A DNA stretch of 40,510 bases from Tessaracoccus sp. OH4464_COT-324 (GTDB lineage: Bacteria > Actinomycetota > Actinomycetes > Propionibacteriales > Propionibacteriaceae): assembly GCF_003932855.1 (NCBI RefSeq), contig NZ_RQYZ01000019.1, forward strand, positions 1 to 40,510. Direction: 5' to 3'. Made by a program: the position numbers and the translations under genes. Numbering within the stretch: position 1 is the stretch's first letter; every line of letters begins with the position of its first letter. Positions 8,363 to 19,572 of this stretch are shown here, one piece after another. The notes beneath the pieces were generated by a model that worked only from the letters and a program-made list of their open reading frames with translations, did no database searches and was not told the origin of the DNA.

Positions 8363-8391
8363 TTGCTTCTGCTTGTTTTTCGCGCTATGCT
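8363..8391 (+). promoter_or_regulatory. Predicted promoter of the PTS operon
   Basis: TTGCTT (8363-8368) and TATGCT (8386-8391) are separated by 17 bases, a good match to a housekeeping sigma-70 promoter. Transcription would start near 8398, about 70 bases before the EIICB start codon. The intergenic stretch 8141-8466 holds no gene; besides this promoter it has the operator candidate at 8406-8440 and AC-rich sequence around 8297-8325 (AACAAACCAAACCCAAC). Confidence 0.55.
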
Positions 8392-8405
8392 GATCGCATC
8401 GCTCC

Positions 8406-8440
8406 GATTTGATCACAAATCAGACGCAAACAGACAGAAC
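8406..8440 (+). promoter_or_regulatory. Candidate operator for the operon's DeoR-type regulator
   Basis: Just after the predicted transcription start is an inverted repeat GATTTG-ATCA-CAAATC (8406-8421). It runs into a tandem motif CAAATCAGACG / CAAACAGACAG (8416-8437). Short CAAA-type direct repeats are typical of DeoR-family sites. Binding here would block transcription. That the operon's own DeoR protein binds here is inference. Confidence 0.4.
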
Positions 8441-8466
8441 ACCGCAGTTCGGAAAGGAGGATCCAG

Positions 8467-9879
8467 ATGTCGCTACCCGACGCCTCCGTGCACAAGAACC
8501 TCACCGGCAAAGGCGCCCGCGCTCGGATCCAACGCTTCGGCGGTCACTTGGCCGGCATGATCATGCCCAACATCGGTGCCTTCATCGCCTGGGGCCTGCT
8601 GACCGCTATCTTCATCCCCGATGGCTGGCTACCCAACGAAGCCCTCGCCACGATGGTCGGCCCCGTCATCACATACCTCCTGCCCATTTTGATCGGCTAC
8701 ACCGGTGGCAAGATGGTGCACGAGACCCGCGGCGCGGTAGCCGGCGCCATAGCGACGATGGGCGTGGTCGTTGGCTCCGACGTCCCGATGTTCCTCGGCG
8801 CGATGATGATGGGCCCACTCGCCGCATTCGTCCTCAAACTGTTCGACCGTGCGGTGGCAGGCAGGGTCCGAAGCGGATTCGAGATGCTCGTCGACAACTT
8901 CTCGCTCGGTATCCTGGGCATGCTGATGGCGATCCTCGGACGGCTCGGCATCGGCCCTCTCGTCGACGTGGCGGTCAAGGGCCTCGGCTCGGGCGTGGGC
9001 TGGCTCGTCGAGGCACACCTACTACCCATCGCGTCCATCGTCGTCGAGCCCGCCAAGGTTCTTTTCCTGAACAACGCCATCAATCATGGCGTCCTCAGCC
9101 CTCTCGGCGCCGCGGAATCGCAGGAACTCGGAAGATCGATCCTGTTCATGGTGGAGTCCAACCCCGGCCCGGGCCTAGGCATCCTGCTCGCGCTGACCTT
9201 CTTCGGCACACACACGGTACGAGCAACAGCGCCGGGCGCGATCATCATCCACTTCTTCGGCGGTATCCACGAGATCTACTTTCCCTACATCCTGGCGATG
9301 CCCCGCCTCATCCTGGCTGCCATCTCCGGAGGTGCATCCGGCCTGCTCGTCGGCACCCTGCTGAATGCAGGTCTGGTCGGTCCCGCGTCTCCCGGCAGCA
9401 TCTTCGCTTACTTCGCGGTCACCCCCCGCGGTGGCTACATTCCGATGCTTGCCGCCGTGCTGACCGCCACCGCTGTCAGCTTCCTCGTCGCCGCAGCGCT
9501 GTTGGGTTTCCGCAGGCAATCCGATCCTGTCCCCGACGAGGAGGCGGACGGCCTCAACACGACGGACGCTGCTACCCGCGGAATCAGCGGTGCCGATGTC
9601 AATCTGCTCTACATCGCCTGCGACGCGGGTATGGGCTCCAGCGTGATGGTAGCCAGCGCGATGCGCAAGCGGCTCGCCCCACACGGCGTGGACGTGCGGC
9701 ATTCCCCCGTGAACGAGGTGCCGTCCGACGCCCAACTCATCATGTGCCAGTCCGGGCTGGCCGAGCGTGTGCGTGGTCAAGCCCCCGCAGCGGTCATCGT
9801 CCCCTTTGAACAATTCGTCGGCGACCCCGCCTTCGCCAGAGTGGAGGAAGCCATCAAGGAAGGAAAGACCATTGAGTGA
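8467..9879 (+). CDS. mtlA: PTS mannitol-type EIICB permease
   Basis: 470 residues. The membrane EIIC domain (about 1-345) has the family segments HLAGMIMPNIGAFIAWGLL, VGSDVPMFLGAMMMGPL, NNAINHGVLSPLG and FFGGIHEIYFPYILAMP; the GIHE motif belongs to the substrate site. The EIIB domain (about 375-470) carries the phosphorylation-site cysteine, Cys385, in YIACDAGMGSS. The protein imports a hexitol and phosphorylates it, using phosphate passed from EIIA. There is no fused EIIA domain; EIIA is the next gene. AAAGGAGG precedes the ATG by a few bases. Mannitol is the family's usual substrate, but the downstream dehydrogenase is not of the classical mannitol type. Confidence 0.93.
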   Translation: MSLPDASVHKNLTGKGARARIQRFGGHLAGMIMPNIGAFIAWGLLTAIFIPDGWLPNEALATMVGPVITYLLPILIGYTGGKMVHETRGAVAGAIATMGVVVGSDVPMFLGAMMMGPLAAFVLKLFDRAVAGRVRSGFEMLVDNFSLGILGMLMAILGRLGIGPLVDVAVKGLGSGVGWLVEAHLLPIASIVVEPAKVLFLNNAINHGVLSPLGAAESQELGRSILFMVESNPGPGLGILLALTFFGTHTVRATAPGAIIIHFFGGIHEIYFPYILAMPRLILAAISGGASGLLVGTLLNAGLVGPASPGSIFAYFAVTPRGGYIPMLAAVLTATAVSFLVAAALLGFRRQSDPVPDEEADGLNTTDAATRGISGADVNLLYIACDAGMGSSVMVASAMRKRLAPHGVDVRHSPVNEVPSDAQLIMCQSGLAERVRGQAPAAVIVPFEQFVGDPAFARVEEAIKEGKTIE

Positions 9880-10309
9880 CCAAATACTGAGCCGCAACAA
9901 CGTGCGCCTCGGCGCCACCGCCGTCAACAAGGCCGACGCTCTCGCCCAATGCGGCCAGCTCCTCGTCGAGCTAGATGCCGCCACCCAGGAGTACGCGGAC
10001 GCGCTGTTCGATCGCGAGCGCCAAGTATCCACCTACCTGGGCGAAGGCGTCGCCATCCCGCACGGCACCAACGAGTCCCGCCAGTACATCCGGCGCACCT
10101 GCCTGGCCGTGCTGCAGTTTCCCGCAGGCGTGGACTGGGACGGCAACACCGTTCACCTCGCGATCGCCATCGCCAGCAACTCCGACGAACACGCCGAGAT
10201 CCTGGGCAACCTGGCCGAGGTGCTGATGGATTCCGACGCCGTCGCCGAGCTGGCCAGCACCAACAGCGTCGAGCGCGTCCTCACGCTCCTGACCGGACAG
10301 GAAGCCTGA
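9872..10309 (+). CDS. mtlF: PTS mannitol-type EIIA component
   Basis: 145 residues. The active-site histidine is His64 in GVAIPHGTNESR, matching His65 of the E. coli mannitol EIIA domain. It takes phosphate from HPr and passes it to Cys385 of the EIIB domain. The best start is TTG at 9872-9874, preceded by AAGGAAAG and overlapping the end of the EIICB gene by eight bases. This gives LSDQILSRNNVRLG, the family's usual beginning; an ATG further upstream lies inside the EIICB gene. Confidence 0.92.
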   Translation: MSDQILSRNNVRLGATAVNKADALAQCGQLLVELDAATQEYADALFDRERQVSTYLGEGVAIPHGTNESRQYIRRTCLAVLQFPAGVDWDGNTVHLAIAIASNSDEHAEILGNLAEVLMDSDAVAELASTNSVERVLTLLTGQEA

Positions 10310-10310
10310 C

Positions 10311-11357
10311 ATGCTAGCCCTACGCTTCTACGCACCCGGCGACCTGCGCTTGGAGGACATCCCCGAGCCCGTGTGTGGCCCCGACGAGGTAAAAATCAAG
10401 GTGGTCAACTGCTCCACCTGCGGCACCGACGTGAAGATCAGACGGGCCGGACACCCCAACCTGACGCCCCCCAGAACCATCGGCCATGAGGTGGCGGGAC
10501 GCATCGTCGAGATCGGCGCGGAAGTTCCGGGTGACTGGCGAGTGGGCGAGCGCGTACAGATCATCGCCGCAGTTCCCTGCGGGGACTGCCACGAGTGCCG
10601 CAAGGGCTGGATGGCTGTGTGCCAGAATCAGACCTCAATGGGCTATCAGTACGACGGCGGCTTCGCTGAGTACATGATTGTGCCGCGCCAAGTGCTCGCC
10701 GTGGACGGTATGAACCGGATCCCCGACGGGGTGGGCTTCGACGAGGCCTCCGCAGCCGAGCCATTCGCGTGTGCCATCAACGCCCAAGAGCAGCTCGGCA
10801 TCCAGCCCGGAGACGACGTGGTCATCTTCGGCGCGGGCCCCATCGGCTGCATGCACGTGCGCATCGCCCGAGGCATCCACCAGGCGGGACGAATCATCAT
10901 GATCGACATCAACGAGGCCCGCTTGAAAATGTCGGCTGAGGCAGTGGCTCCCGACATCATCATCAACGCCTCCCAAACCGACCCGGTGGCGCGGGTGTTC
11001 GAGCTGACTAACGGCCGGGGAGCCGACGTGGTGATCACCGCAACCCCCGCGAACGTCAACCAGGAGCAGGCGATCGCGATGGCTGCCCGCAACGGACGGA
11101 TCAGCTTCTTCGGCGGACTGCCGAAAACCGACCCGACCATAACGTGTGATGCCAACCTGGTGCACTACCGTCAGCTACATATCCATGGCGCAAACGGTTC
11201 TGCTCCCGAGCACAACCGGCAGGCGCTCGCTCACATCGCCAGCGGCAAGGTGCCCGTAAAAGACCTGATCACAAAGCGGATACCCTTGTCTCAGGTGCTG
11301 GATGTCTTCGACATCGTGGCGAGCGGCGAGGCGATCAAGGTAACAGTGGAACCCTGA
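10311..11357 (+). CDS. Zinc-dependent medium-chain dehydrogenase (polyol phosphate type)
   Basis: 348 residues of the MDR alcohol dehydrogenase family. Catalytic zinc residues are visible in CSTCGTD (Cys about 38) and GHEVAG. The structural zinc cysteines are in CGDCHECRKGWMAVC. The Rossmann motif is GAGPIGCMHV. Relatives include sorbitol, galactitol-1-phosphate, arabitol-phosphate and threonine dehydrogenases. In this operon it probably oxidises the hexitol phosphate made by the PTS to a ketose phosphate, taking the place of the classical MtlD, a different family that is absent. The ATG at 10311 follows the EIIA stop by one base. The exact substrate cannot be decided. Confidence 0.85.
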   Translation: MLALRFYAPGDLRLEDIPEPVCGPDEVKIKVVNCSTCGTDVKIRRAGHPNLTPPRTIGHEVAGRIVEIGAEVPGDWRVGERVQIIAAVPCGDCHECRKGWMAVCQNQTSMGYQYDGGFAEYMIVPRQVLAVDGMNRIPDGVGFDEASAAEPFACAINAQEQLGIQPGDDVVIFGAGPIGCMHVRIARGIHQAGRIIMIDINEARLKMSAEAVAPDIIINASQTDPVARVFELTNGRGADVVITATPANVNQEQAIAMAARNGRISFFGGLPKTDPTITCDANLVHYRQLHIHGANGSAPEHNRQALAHIASGKVPVKDLITKRIPLSQVLDVFDIVASGEAIKVTVEP

Positions 11358-11371
11358 GCAGGAGCAGCGAA

Positions 11372-12154
11372 ATGAGCACCGACACCCCCAAGAACCTGTA
11401 TGCGGTCGAACGCTACAACCTCATCCTGGACATCGCCGACGCCCAGGGTCGGGTCGAGGTATCCGCACTTGCGGACAGGCTAGGGGTGACGCCGGAGACG
11501 ATCCGCCGCGACCTGCGCACCCTCGAATCGCGCGGGCGGCTCCGGCGGGTGCACGGCGGAGCGCTGCCCATCTCTGACGACGCCCGCGAGCCCTCGACAC
11601 TCGAAAGGTTGGGGCGGCAGCGCGACGAGAAACAGCGCATCGCGCACGCCGCACTAGCCGAGGTCCCAGTCGAGGGCACCATCCTGCTCGACGCAGGCAC
11701 CAGCACTCTGGCCCTGGCGGCCGCGCTACCGGCGGATCAGGAGTTGGTCGTCGTCACCAACTCCCCGGCCATCGCCTCGGCCCTTCAAGACAAAACCGCG
11801 ACGGTGTATCTGCTCGGCGGCCAGCTGCGAGGCCGAACTGGGGCCGCCGTCGGGGTGTGGGCGCAGCAGGCACTCGCTGATGTGCGCGTTGACGTGGCCT
11901 TCATGGGAGCCAACGGCTTCACCGTCGGCTGGGGATTCAGCACCCCTGACCAGGCCGAGGCCGACACGAAGCAGGCTATGGTGCGGGCCGCCAAACGGGT
12001 CGTGGTACTTGCCGACTCGTCGAAGGCTGGCCGCACCCATTTCCATCGCTTCGCCACAATCGACGACGTCGACCTGCTCATCACCGATACCGCCCTCGAT
12101 GCCGAGACTGCGGAGGAACTCGAACAAACAGGTTTGGAGGTATTGCGCTCATGA
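11372..12154 (+). CDS. DeoR-family transcriptional regulator
   Basis: 260 residues. The N-terminal helix-turn-helix is typical of DeoR (VSALADRLGVTPETIRRDL, then LRRVHGGA). The sugar-phosphate-sensing domain follows (ILLDAGTSTLALA, VVTNSPAIA, LLGGQLRGRTGAAVG, FMGANGF). Such regulators usually repress PTS and sugar operons and release DNA on binding a phosphorylated sugar, often the substrate of a neighbouring kinase. The candidate operator is at 8406-8440. It starts at ATG 11372 after AGGAGCAG and overlaps the next gene by four bases (ATGA). Confidence 0.92.
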   Translation: MSTDTPKNLYAVERYNLILDIADAQGRVEVSALADRLGVTPETIRRDLRTLESRGRLRRVHGGALPISDDAREPSTLERLGRQRDEKQRIAHAALAEVPVEGTILLDAGTSTLALAAALPADQELVVVTNSPAIASALQDKTATVYLLGGQLRGRTGAAVGVWAQQALADVRVDVAFMGANGFTVGWGFSTPDQAEADTKQAMVRAAKRVVVLADSSKAGRTHFHRFATIDDVDLLITDTALDAETAEELEQTGLEVLRS

Positions 12155-13074
12155 TCGTGACTCTGACACCCAACCCCAGCATCGACCACACCAGCTCGAT
12201 TGCGGAGCTTCGCCCAGGCGAGGTACACCGCGCCACTGATTCCCGGATCGATCCCGGCGGCAAGGGTGTGAACGTCTCACGAGTACTGCTCAGAAATGGC
12301 TACGACACGCTCGCCGTGCTGCCGCTCGGCGGCCCCACAGGCCGGCTGCTCGACGAACTCCTGACCGGGGCCCGGGTACCGCATCGAGTACTGCCGATCG
12401 CAGGGAACACCCGAACCAACATCGCCCTCATTGCCCAAGGCCAGACCACCAAGATCAACGAAACCGGCCCAGAGATGAGCCCTGATGAGTTGGTTACCCT
12501 GGCTGCGGCGCTCCCGGATGATGCCGACTGGATCGTTCTGTGCGGCAGCCTGCCAGCCGGAGCCCCCGATACCTACTACGCCCAGCTCGTGGCCGCTGCT
12601 CCCGGCCGGGTCGCCGTCGACGCCTCTGGCGCAGCTTTACGGGCTGCTGTGGCGGCCCGGCCAAGCCTCATCAAACCAAACCGGGAGGAACTGGCCGATT
12701 TGGTGGGCGCACCCGCGCGCACTCTGGGCGACGTATTGGATGCGGCCCGCGATCTCGCCCGCTCCATCGAGTACGTCGTGGTCAGCCTGGGCGCCGATGG
12801 CGCTCTCCTTGTGCACGGCGACGATGTGGCGCACGCGAGCGCGCACGTCACGCAGCCGCGCTCCACCGTCGGAGTGGGCGACTGCCTTCTAGCCGGCGTG
12901 CTAGCCGCCCTCGCTGCGGGCCAGCCGGCCCCCCAGGCGTTGGCCTGCGGCGTCGCCTGGGGCAGCGCAGCCGTGCAACTGCCGGGCAGCGCAGTACCCG
13001 GCCCCCATGACATCGCCCGCGTGGCGGTGCGCCTGACCACAAACCCCGACCCCAGCATCCTGCTCACCGACTGA
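12151..13074 (+). CDS. PfkB-family 1-phosphofructokinase-type kinase
   Basis: 307 residues. The family's N-terminal signature (IVTLTPNPSIDHT), the substrate region (DPGGKGVNVSRVL) and the catalytic loop (STVGVGDCLLAGVLA, with the base Asp) match the FruK/LacC group, which phosphorylates fructose 1-phosphate or tagatose 6-phosphate to the bisphosphate. Together with the dehydrogenase two genes upstream it suggests that the imported hexitol enters glycolysis as a ketose bisphosphate. No aldolase gene is in the operon. FruK and tagatose-6-phosphate kinase cannot be separated from sequence alone. Confidence 0.88.
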   Translation: MIVTLTPNPSIDHTSSIAELRPGEVHRATDSRIDPGGKGVNVSRVLLRNGYDTLAVLPLGGPTGRLLDELLTGARVPHRVLPIAGNTRTNIALIAQGQTTKINETGPEMSPDELVTLAAALPDDADWIVLCGSLPAGAPDTYYAQLVAAAPGRVAVDASGAALRAAVAARPSLIKPNREELADLVGAPARTLGDVLDAARDLARSIEYVVVSLGADGALLVHGDDVAHASAHVTQPRSTVGVGDCLLAGVLAALAAGQPAPQALACGVAWGSAAVQLPGSAVPGPHDIARVAVRLTTNPDPSILLTD

Positions 13075-13091
13075 CTCATCAAGGAGACATC

Positions 13092-13364
13092 ATGATCACC
13101 CGCCAAGTAACCATCGCATCCGCAGTCGGCCTGCACGCCCGACCTGCCGCCCTGTTCGTCGAGCAGGTCAAGGCCACCGGCCACGCCATCACCATCGGGA
13201 AGCCGGGAGGCAAGACCGTGAAGGCCAGTTCCGTGCTGGGGGTGCTCTCGCTGGGTGCGAAGCATGGCGAGACCGTTGTGCTGGCCGCCGAGGATCCCGC
13301 TGCGGGAGCAGCGCTTGACCGGCTGGCGGCCTTCCTCGAAATCGATCATGACAGCGAGGCTTAA
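13092..13364 (+). CDS. ptsH: PTS phosphocarrier protein HPr
   Basis: 90 residues, the usual HPr length. The phosphorylated histidine is His15 (VGLHARPAALF). The region around residue 46 (VKASSVLGVLSLG) keeps a serine at the usual regulatory position. HPr carries phosphate from enzyme I to the EIIA encoded in this operon and probably to other PTS permeases. AAGGAG lies just upstream of the ATG. Its gene sits between the PfkB kinase and enzyme I. Confidence 0.95.
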   Translation: MITRQVTIASAVGLHARPAALFVEQVKATGHAITIGKPGGKTVKASSVLGVLSLGAKHGETVVLAAEDPAAGAALDRLAAFLEIDHDSEA

Positions 13365-13365
13365 G

Positions 13366-15030
13366 GTGCGTACCTTCACCGGCATCGGCGTCAGCCCAGG
13401 CGGGGTCAGCGCACCCGTCGTGGTGGTGTTGCCGCCCGAGCCCCTGCCTGACGAGACCTGTTCGCTGGATCACCACGAGGCGGCCGCGCGGGTAGCGCAG
13501 GCGCTGGCGGAGGTTGGCGACGAGTTGGAGGCCCGCGCGGCGACGCTCGGCGAGGATGCGCGGCAGATGCTGACCGCGGCGGCGCTCATGGCCCGAGACG
13601 AGGGTCTCCTCGATGCCGCTCACGAACAGTTGCGCGCCGGGCTGGGCCCCGCGCACGCCATCCAGGCCGCGGTGGCGAGCTACTCCGCGGAGTTGAAGGA
13701 GTTGGGAGGTTATTTCGCCGAGCGCGTCTCGGACCTGAACGACGTTGGCCAACGGGCGATAGCGCGCGTGCTGGGCCGTCCCGCCCCGGGGCTGCCGAAA
13801 CTGAACCAGCCTTGCATCGTCGTTGCTGAGGATCTGGCCCCCGCGGACACGGCAACGCTGGACCCCAGCCTCGTTGTCGGCCTAGTCACGAGCGGCGGCG
13901 GCATCACCAGCCACACCGCGATCCTCGCAGCCCAGCGCGGCATCCCGGCCGTGGTGCAGGCTGCGGGCGTGTTGGAGTTGTCAAGCGGCACCATCGTCGC
14001 GCTCGACGGCGACACCGGCCGAGTAGTGGCTGAACCGGACGAGGCGGTGATCGCCGGGCTGGAGCGCCGCCGCCGCGCCCGAGAGCGCATCGACGCGTCC
14101 GGTCCGGGACATACTGCGGACGGCTACCCGGTGGCGCTGCTGGCCAACATTGGCGGGCCCGAGGAGGCCCGCGCCGCCGCACGGCTCGATGTGGAGGGCG
14201 TGGGGCTGTTCCGCACGGAGTTCGTGTTCCTGACGGCGACGAGCGCACCCACACTGGAGCAGCAGACCCGACTGTATCGGGAAGTCTTGGAGCCGTTCGG
14301 CCAGCGCCCGGTAACAGTGCGTGCATTGGACGCGGGTGCCGACAAACCGCTGCCCTTCGCCAACCTCGGCGAGGAACCCAACCCGGCGCTGGGCCGGCGC
14401 GGCCTGCGCCTGATGAAGGAACGCACCGAACTTCTTGAGGTGCAGCTGGCGGCGCTGGCCGCCGCGCAACGCTCCTGCGAGGCGCAGGTGAAGGTGATGG
14501 CTCCGATGGTGGCCACTCTCGCCGAGGCCGAATGGTTCACGGCGGCCGCACACGCCGTCGGGCTGGAAACTGCAGGAATCATGATCGAGGTGCCGGCCGC
14601 AGCGCTGAGTGCCGAGCATCTGCTGCAGGTGAGCGATTTCGCGAGCGTGGGCACGAACGATCTGGCGCAGTATACGATGGCGGCCGACCGGATGCTAGGG
14701 CAGCTATCTGAGCTACTCGACCCCTTCCAACCCGCGATATTGCGACTAGTGGGCCTTGCCTGTGCCGCAGGCCATTCCACCGGAAAACCCGTCGGCATCT
14801 GCGGCGAGTCAGCCGCCGACCCGCTGATGGCCCTAGTCCTGGCCGGGTTGGGCGCAACATCGCTTTCGATGCCGGCGTCGCGGGTGCCGCTGGTGCGTCA
14901 CGCGCTCAGCCTGCACACGCTGGCCTGCTGCCAGGAGATGGCGCAAGCGGCGGCAGGCGCCCGGAACGCACTCGACGCACGCTCGGCCGTGGCTGCGCTT
15001 GCCGACGAGCGACTCACCAGTCTGCTCTAG
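13366..15030 (+). CDS. ptsI: PTS enzyme I (phosphoenolpyruvate-protein phosphotransferase)
   Basis: 554 residues. The phosphorylated histidine is His183 in GGGITSHTAILA. The PEP-binding domain has the expected motifs: VGLFRTEFVFL, VRALDAGADKPLPF, IMIEVPAAAL, SVGTNDLAQYTMAADR and the catalytic cysteine in GICGESAADP. It moves phosphate from PEP to HPr. The preferred start is GTG at 13366, with GAGG six bases before it, giving VRTFTGIGVSPG as in the family. An in-frame ATG at 13348 overlaps ptsH and has no ribosome binding site. The stop TAG lies inside CTAG at 15027-15030, the edge of repeat element B. Confidence 0.95.
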   Translation: MRTFTGIGVSPGGVSAPVVVVLPPEPLPDETCSLDHHEAAARVAQALAEVGDELEARAATLGEDARQMLTAAALMARDEGLLDAAHEQLRAGLGPAHAIQAAVASYSAELKELGGYFAERVSDLNDVGQRAIARVLGRPAPGLPKLNQPCIVVAEDLAPADTATLDPSLVVGLVTSGGGITSHTAILAAQRGIPAVVQAAGVLELSSGTIVALDGDTGRVVAEPDEAVIAGLERRRRARERIDASGPGHTADGYPVALLANIGGPEEARAAARLDVEGVGLFRTEFVFLTATSAPTLEQQTRLYREVLEPFGQRPVTVRALDAGADKPLPFANLGEEPNPALGRRGLRLMKERTELLEVQLAALAAAQRSCEAQVKVMAPMVATLAEAEWFTAAAHAVGLETAGIMIEVPAAALSAEHLLQVSDFASVGTNDLAQYTMAADRMLGQLSELLDPFQPAILRLVGLACAAGHSTGKPVGICGESAADPLMALVLAGLGATSLSMPASRVPLVRHALSLHTLACCQEMAQAAAGARNALDARSAVAALADERLTSLL

Positions 15031-15187
15031 GGTCGATCTGAATGATCATGCCGGGCTGCGATACTCGGGGTCGGCTGAAAAGCACCCGAACCACCACCCT
15101 GTCCAACATGTTCAGCACAGGAAAGGCCGCCAACAGGCCAGCTCGCCAAGACTGGCGAACTCTCACGTAGCGCTTTCGCGACAGACT

Positions 15188-15191
<4 letters not shown>
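15027..15191. mobile_element. Dispersed MITE-like element, copy B
   Basis: A 165-bp element bounded by perfect CTAG direct repeats (15027-15030, 15188-15191). The right end on the minus strand reads AGTCTGTCGCGAAAGCGC, and the left has GCCGGGCTGC followed by GGGTCGGCTGAAAAGCACCC. The middle CCTGT..ACAGG palindrome (15098-15121) matches copy A. It is in reverse orientation to copy A. One CTAG supplies the ptsI stop codon and the other the proC stop codon, so it separates two convergent genes without damaging either. A short TCGCCA-AGAC-TGGCGA hairpin at 15144-15159 may end transcription. Confidence 0.72.
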
Positions 15192-17926
<2,735 letters not shown>

Positions 17927-17945
<19 letters not shown>

Positions 17946-18682
17946 GCGAGCAGCCCGACCCCGAGGAAGGCCACCAGGTCGAGCAGCACGTGCGTGATGA
18001 CGAGCGGCATGGTGCGGTTGCCGCGCAGGTAGAGCCAGCCGAAGATGAGTCCCATCACGAGGTTGCCGACGAAGCCGCCGAAGCCCTGGTACAGATGGTA
18101 GCCGCCTCGGATGAGGGCCGAGATGACCACGATGGCCCACATGCTGCCGCCGCGCTGCCGCCAGCGGGTGAACAGGTAGCCGATCATCACCACCTCCTCG
18201 ACGATGCCGTTCATGAAGGCGCGGGCCACGAGAATCGGAACGGTCCACCATGCGGCCGCCAGGTTGGCCGGGGAGACGCTGGTGTTGATCCCGAACTGCA
18301 CCGCGGCCAGGTAGAACGCGAGCCCGGCGGTGCCGATCACCGCGAAGATGCCGAAGCCATAGGCCAGGTCGCGCCAGGGCTTACGCAGGTCGAAGCCCAT
18401 CGCCTGGAACGGGCCCCGCTCTGGACGGACGTGTACCCATAGCAAGAAGAGGGCCAGCGCCGCAGGCATCAGAGGGAACAGCGTTCCCGCCACCTGGTAG
18501 GCGAGGTCCAGCCAGGGCCGGTCGGGGGTGCGGGACACGTTGATCTGGGTGACTTGCTTGTTGAGCGCCACCTCGCGGGTGAGCTTGTCCCAGATCGCCA
18601 GCAGTGAGTAGACGGCGGACTGGCCAAACGAGATGGCCAGCACAACGATCAGTTCGATGCCCAGCTGTTTCCGGTGGTTCAT
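17927..18682 (-). CDS. CPBP-family intramembrane protein (CAAX protease-like)
   Basis: 251 residues with about seven membrane segments. CPBP motifs are visible: the paired glutamates in NGIVEEVVMIGYL, a histidine in RGGYHLYQG and a third motif HVLLDLVAFLG. The usual arginine after the paired glutamates (EExxxR) is missing here. CPBP proteins are membrane glutamic-type proteases or bacteriocin-immunity factors; the substrate is unknown. It overlaps the upstream proline dehydrogenase gene by four bases, suggesting co-transcription. Confidence 0.85.
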
Positions 18683-19572
18683 CGCTTGTCGAACACCGCC
18701 CTGAGGTAGCCGTAGGCGGTCTGTGGTCGGGAGGCGACCCGGGTGAGCAGGTATTCGTACCAGCCCGGGCCGTAGGGCAGCAGCACGCGGGACCGGTAGC
18801 CCACGTCGGCTAGCCGCCGCTGTTCGAGGGGCCGAACCCCGAGGAACATCTGAAACTCGAAGTCGCTCAGCGGATTCCGTCGGCCCAGCTCCTGCATGAT
18901 CGCGATGATGCGCGGGTCGTGGCTGGCGAGCAGGGCGGTGGCCTCCGATTCGACGGCAAACCGCAGGCAGCGCACGAGCGCACGCGACTTGTCATGCTCG
19001 CGCGTGATGCCGAGTCCGCGCGGCAGCGGATAGCTGCCGATGCACAGCCGGACGCGGGGCCGGTCGGAAAGCTGCCGCAGGTCGCTTTCCACCCTGCGCA
19101 GGTCGACGGGGAGCGTCACGCCAAGGCTGGGGTGGTCGTCGCGCACCCGGCGCCACAGTTCCAGCGTCTCGTAGTATTGCTTGAAACCCTGCATTTCGAG
19201 CGTGATGTGTGAGCCTGCCTGCTCGGCCTCTCCGGCGAGCTCCCGCAGCGTAGCGTGAGCCAGCCGCTCCGATTCCCTGAGCCCCAGCTGCGACGGCTTG
19301 ATCGACAGCTCGGCCGGTATCCCCTTGTCGGCCAGGTTTTCGAGCAGTTCCCGGTAGGCCGCAGGGGATTCCAGCTCGCTGCCGCGCTGCGGCAGGTAGG
19401 CGAAGGACACCTCCAGGCCACGCGAGCGCATCAGCTCGGCCCGTTCCAGGGCCGTCGAGGCAAAGATGCCCGCGACGTAGGGCCGCGCCAGTTCCTCCAG
19501 GGCGCCTGAGTCCAACGCCGCCTTCTGCACCCGGCGGGAGTGGATCACCCGGCTGATCAGGTTATTGGGCAT
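18679..19572 (-). CDS. Proline dehydrogenase
   Basis: 297 residues, the size of a monofunctional ProDH (PutB-type). The TIM-barrel core includes LEVSFAYLPQ, HITLEMQGFKQYYET and ESEATALLASHDPRII. The C-terminal FAD/proline signature is FEFQMFLGVRPLEQRR followed by YRSRVLLPYGPGWYEYLLTR. It oxidises proline to pyrroline-5-carboxylate, the reverse of ProC encoded 3 kb away. No P5C dehydrogenase gene is present nearby. It starts at ATG 19572 and overlaps the upstream isomerase gene by 11 bases. Confidence 0.9.
   Translation of the reverse strand: MPNNLISRVIHSRRVQKAALDSGALEELARPYVAGIFASTALERAELMRSRGLEVSFAYLPQRGSELESPAAYRELLENLADKGIPAELSIKPSQLGLRESERLAHATLRELAGEAEQAGSHITLEMQGFKQYYETLELWRRVRDDHPSLGVTLPVDLRRVESDLRQLSDRPRVRLCIGSYPLPRGLGITREHDKSRALVRCLRFAVESEATALLASHDPRIIAIMQELGRRNPLSDFEFQMFLGVRPLEQRRLADVGYRSRVLLPYGPGWYEYLLTRVASRPQTAYGYLRAVFDKR

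Noticed and set aside
8409-9809. A 466-codon plus-strand frame overlapping the EIICB gene
   Set aside because: Its product is Arg/His/Pro-rich without motifs; the EIICB frame has all family signatures.
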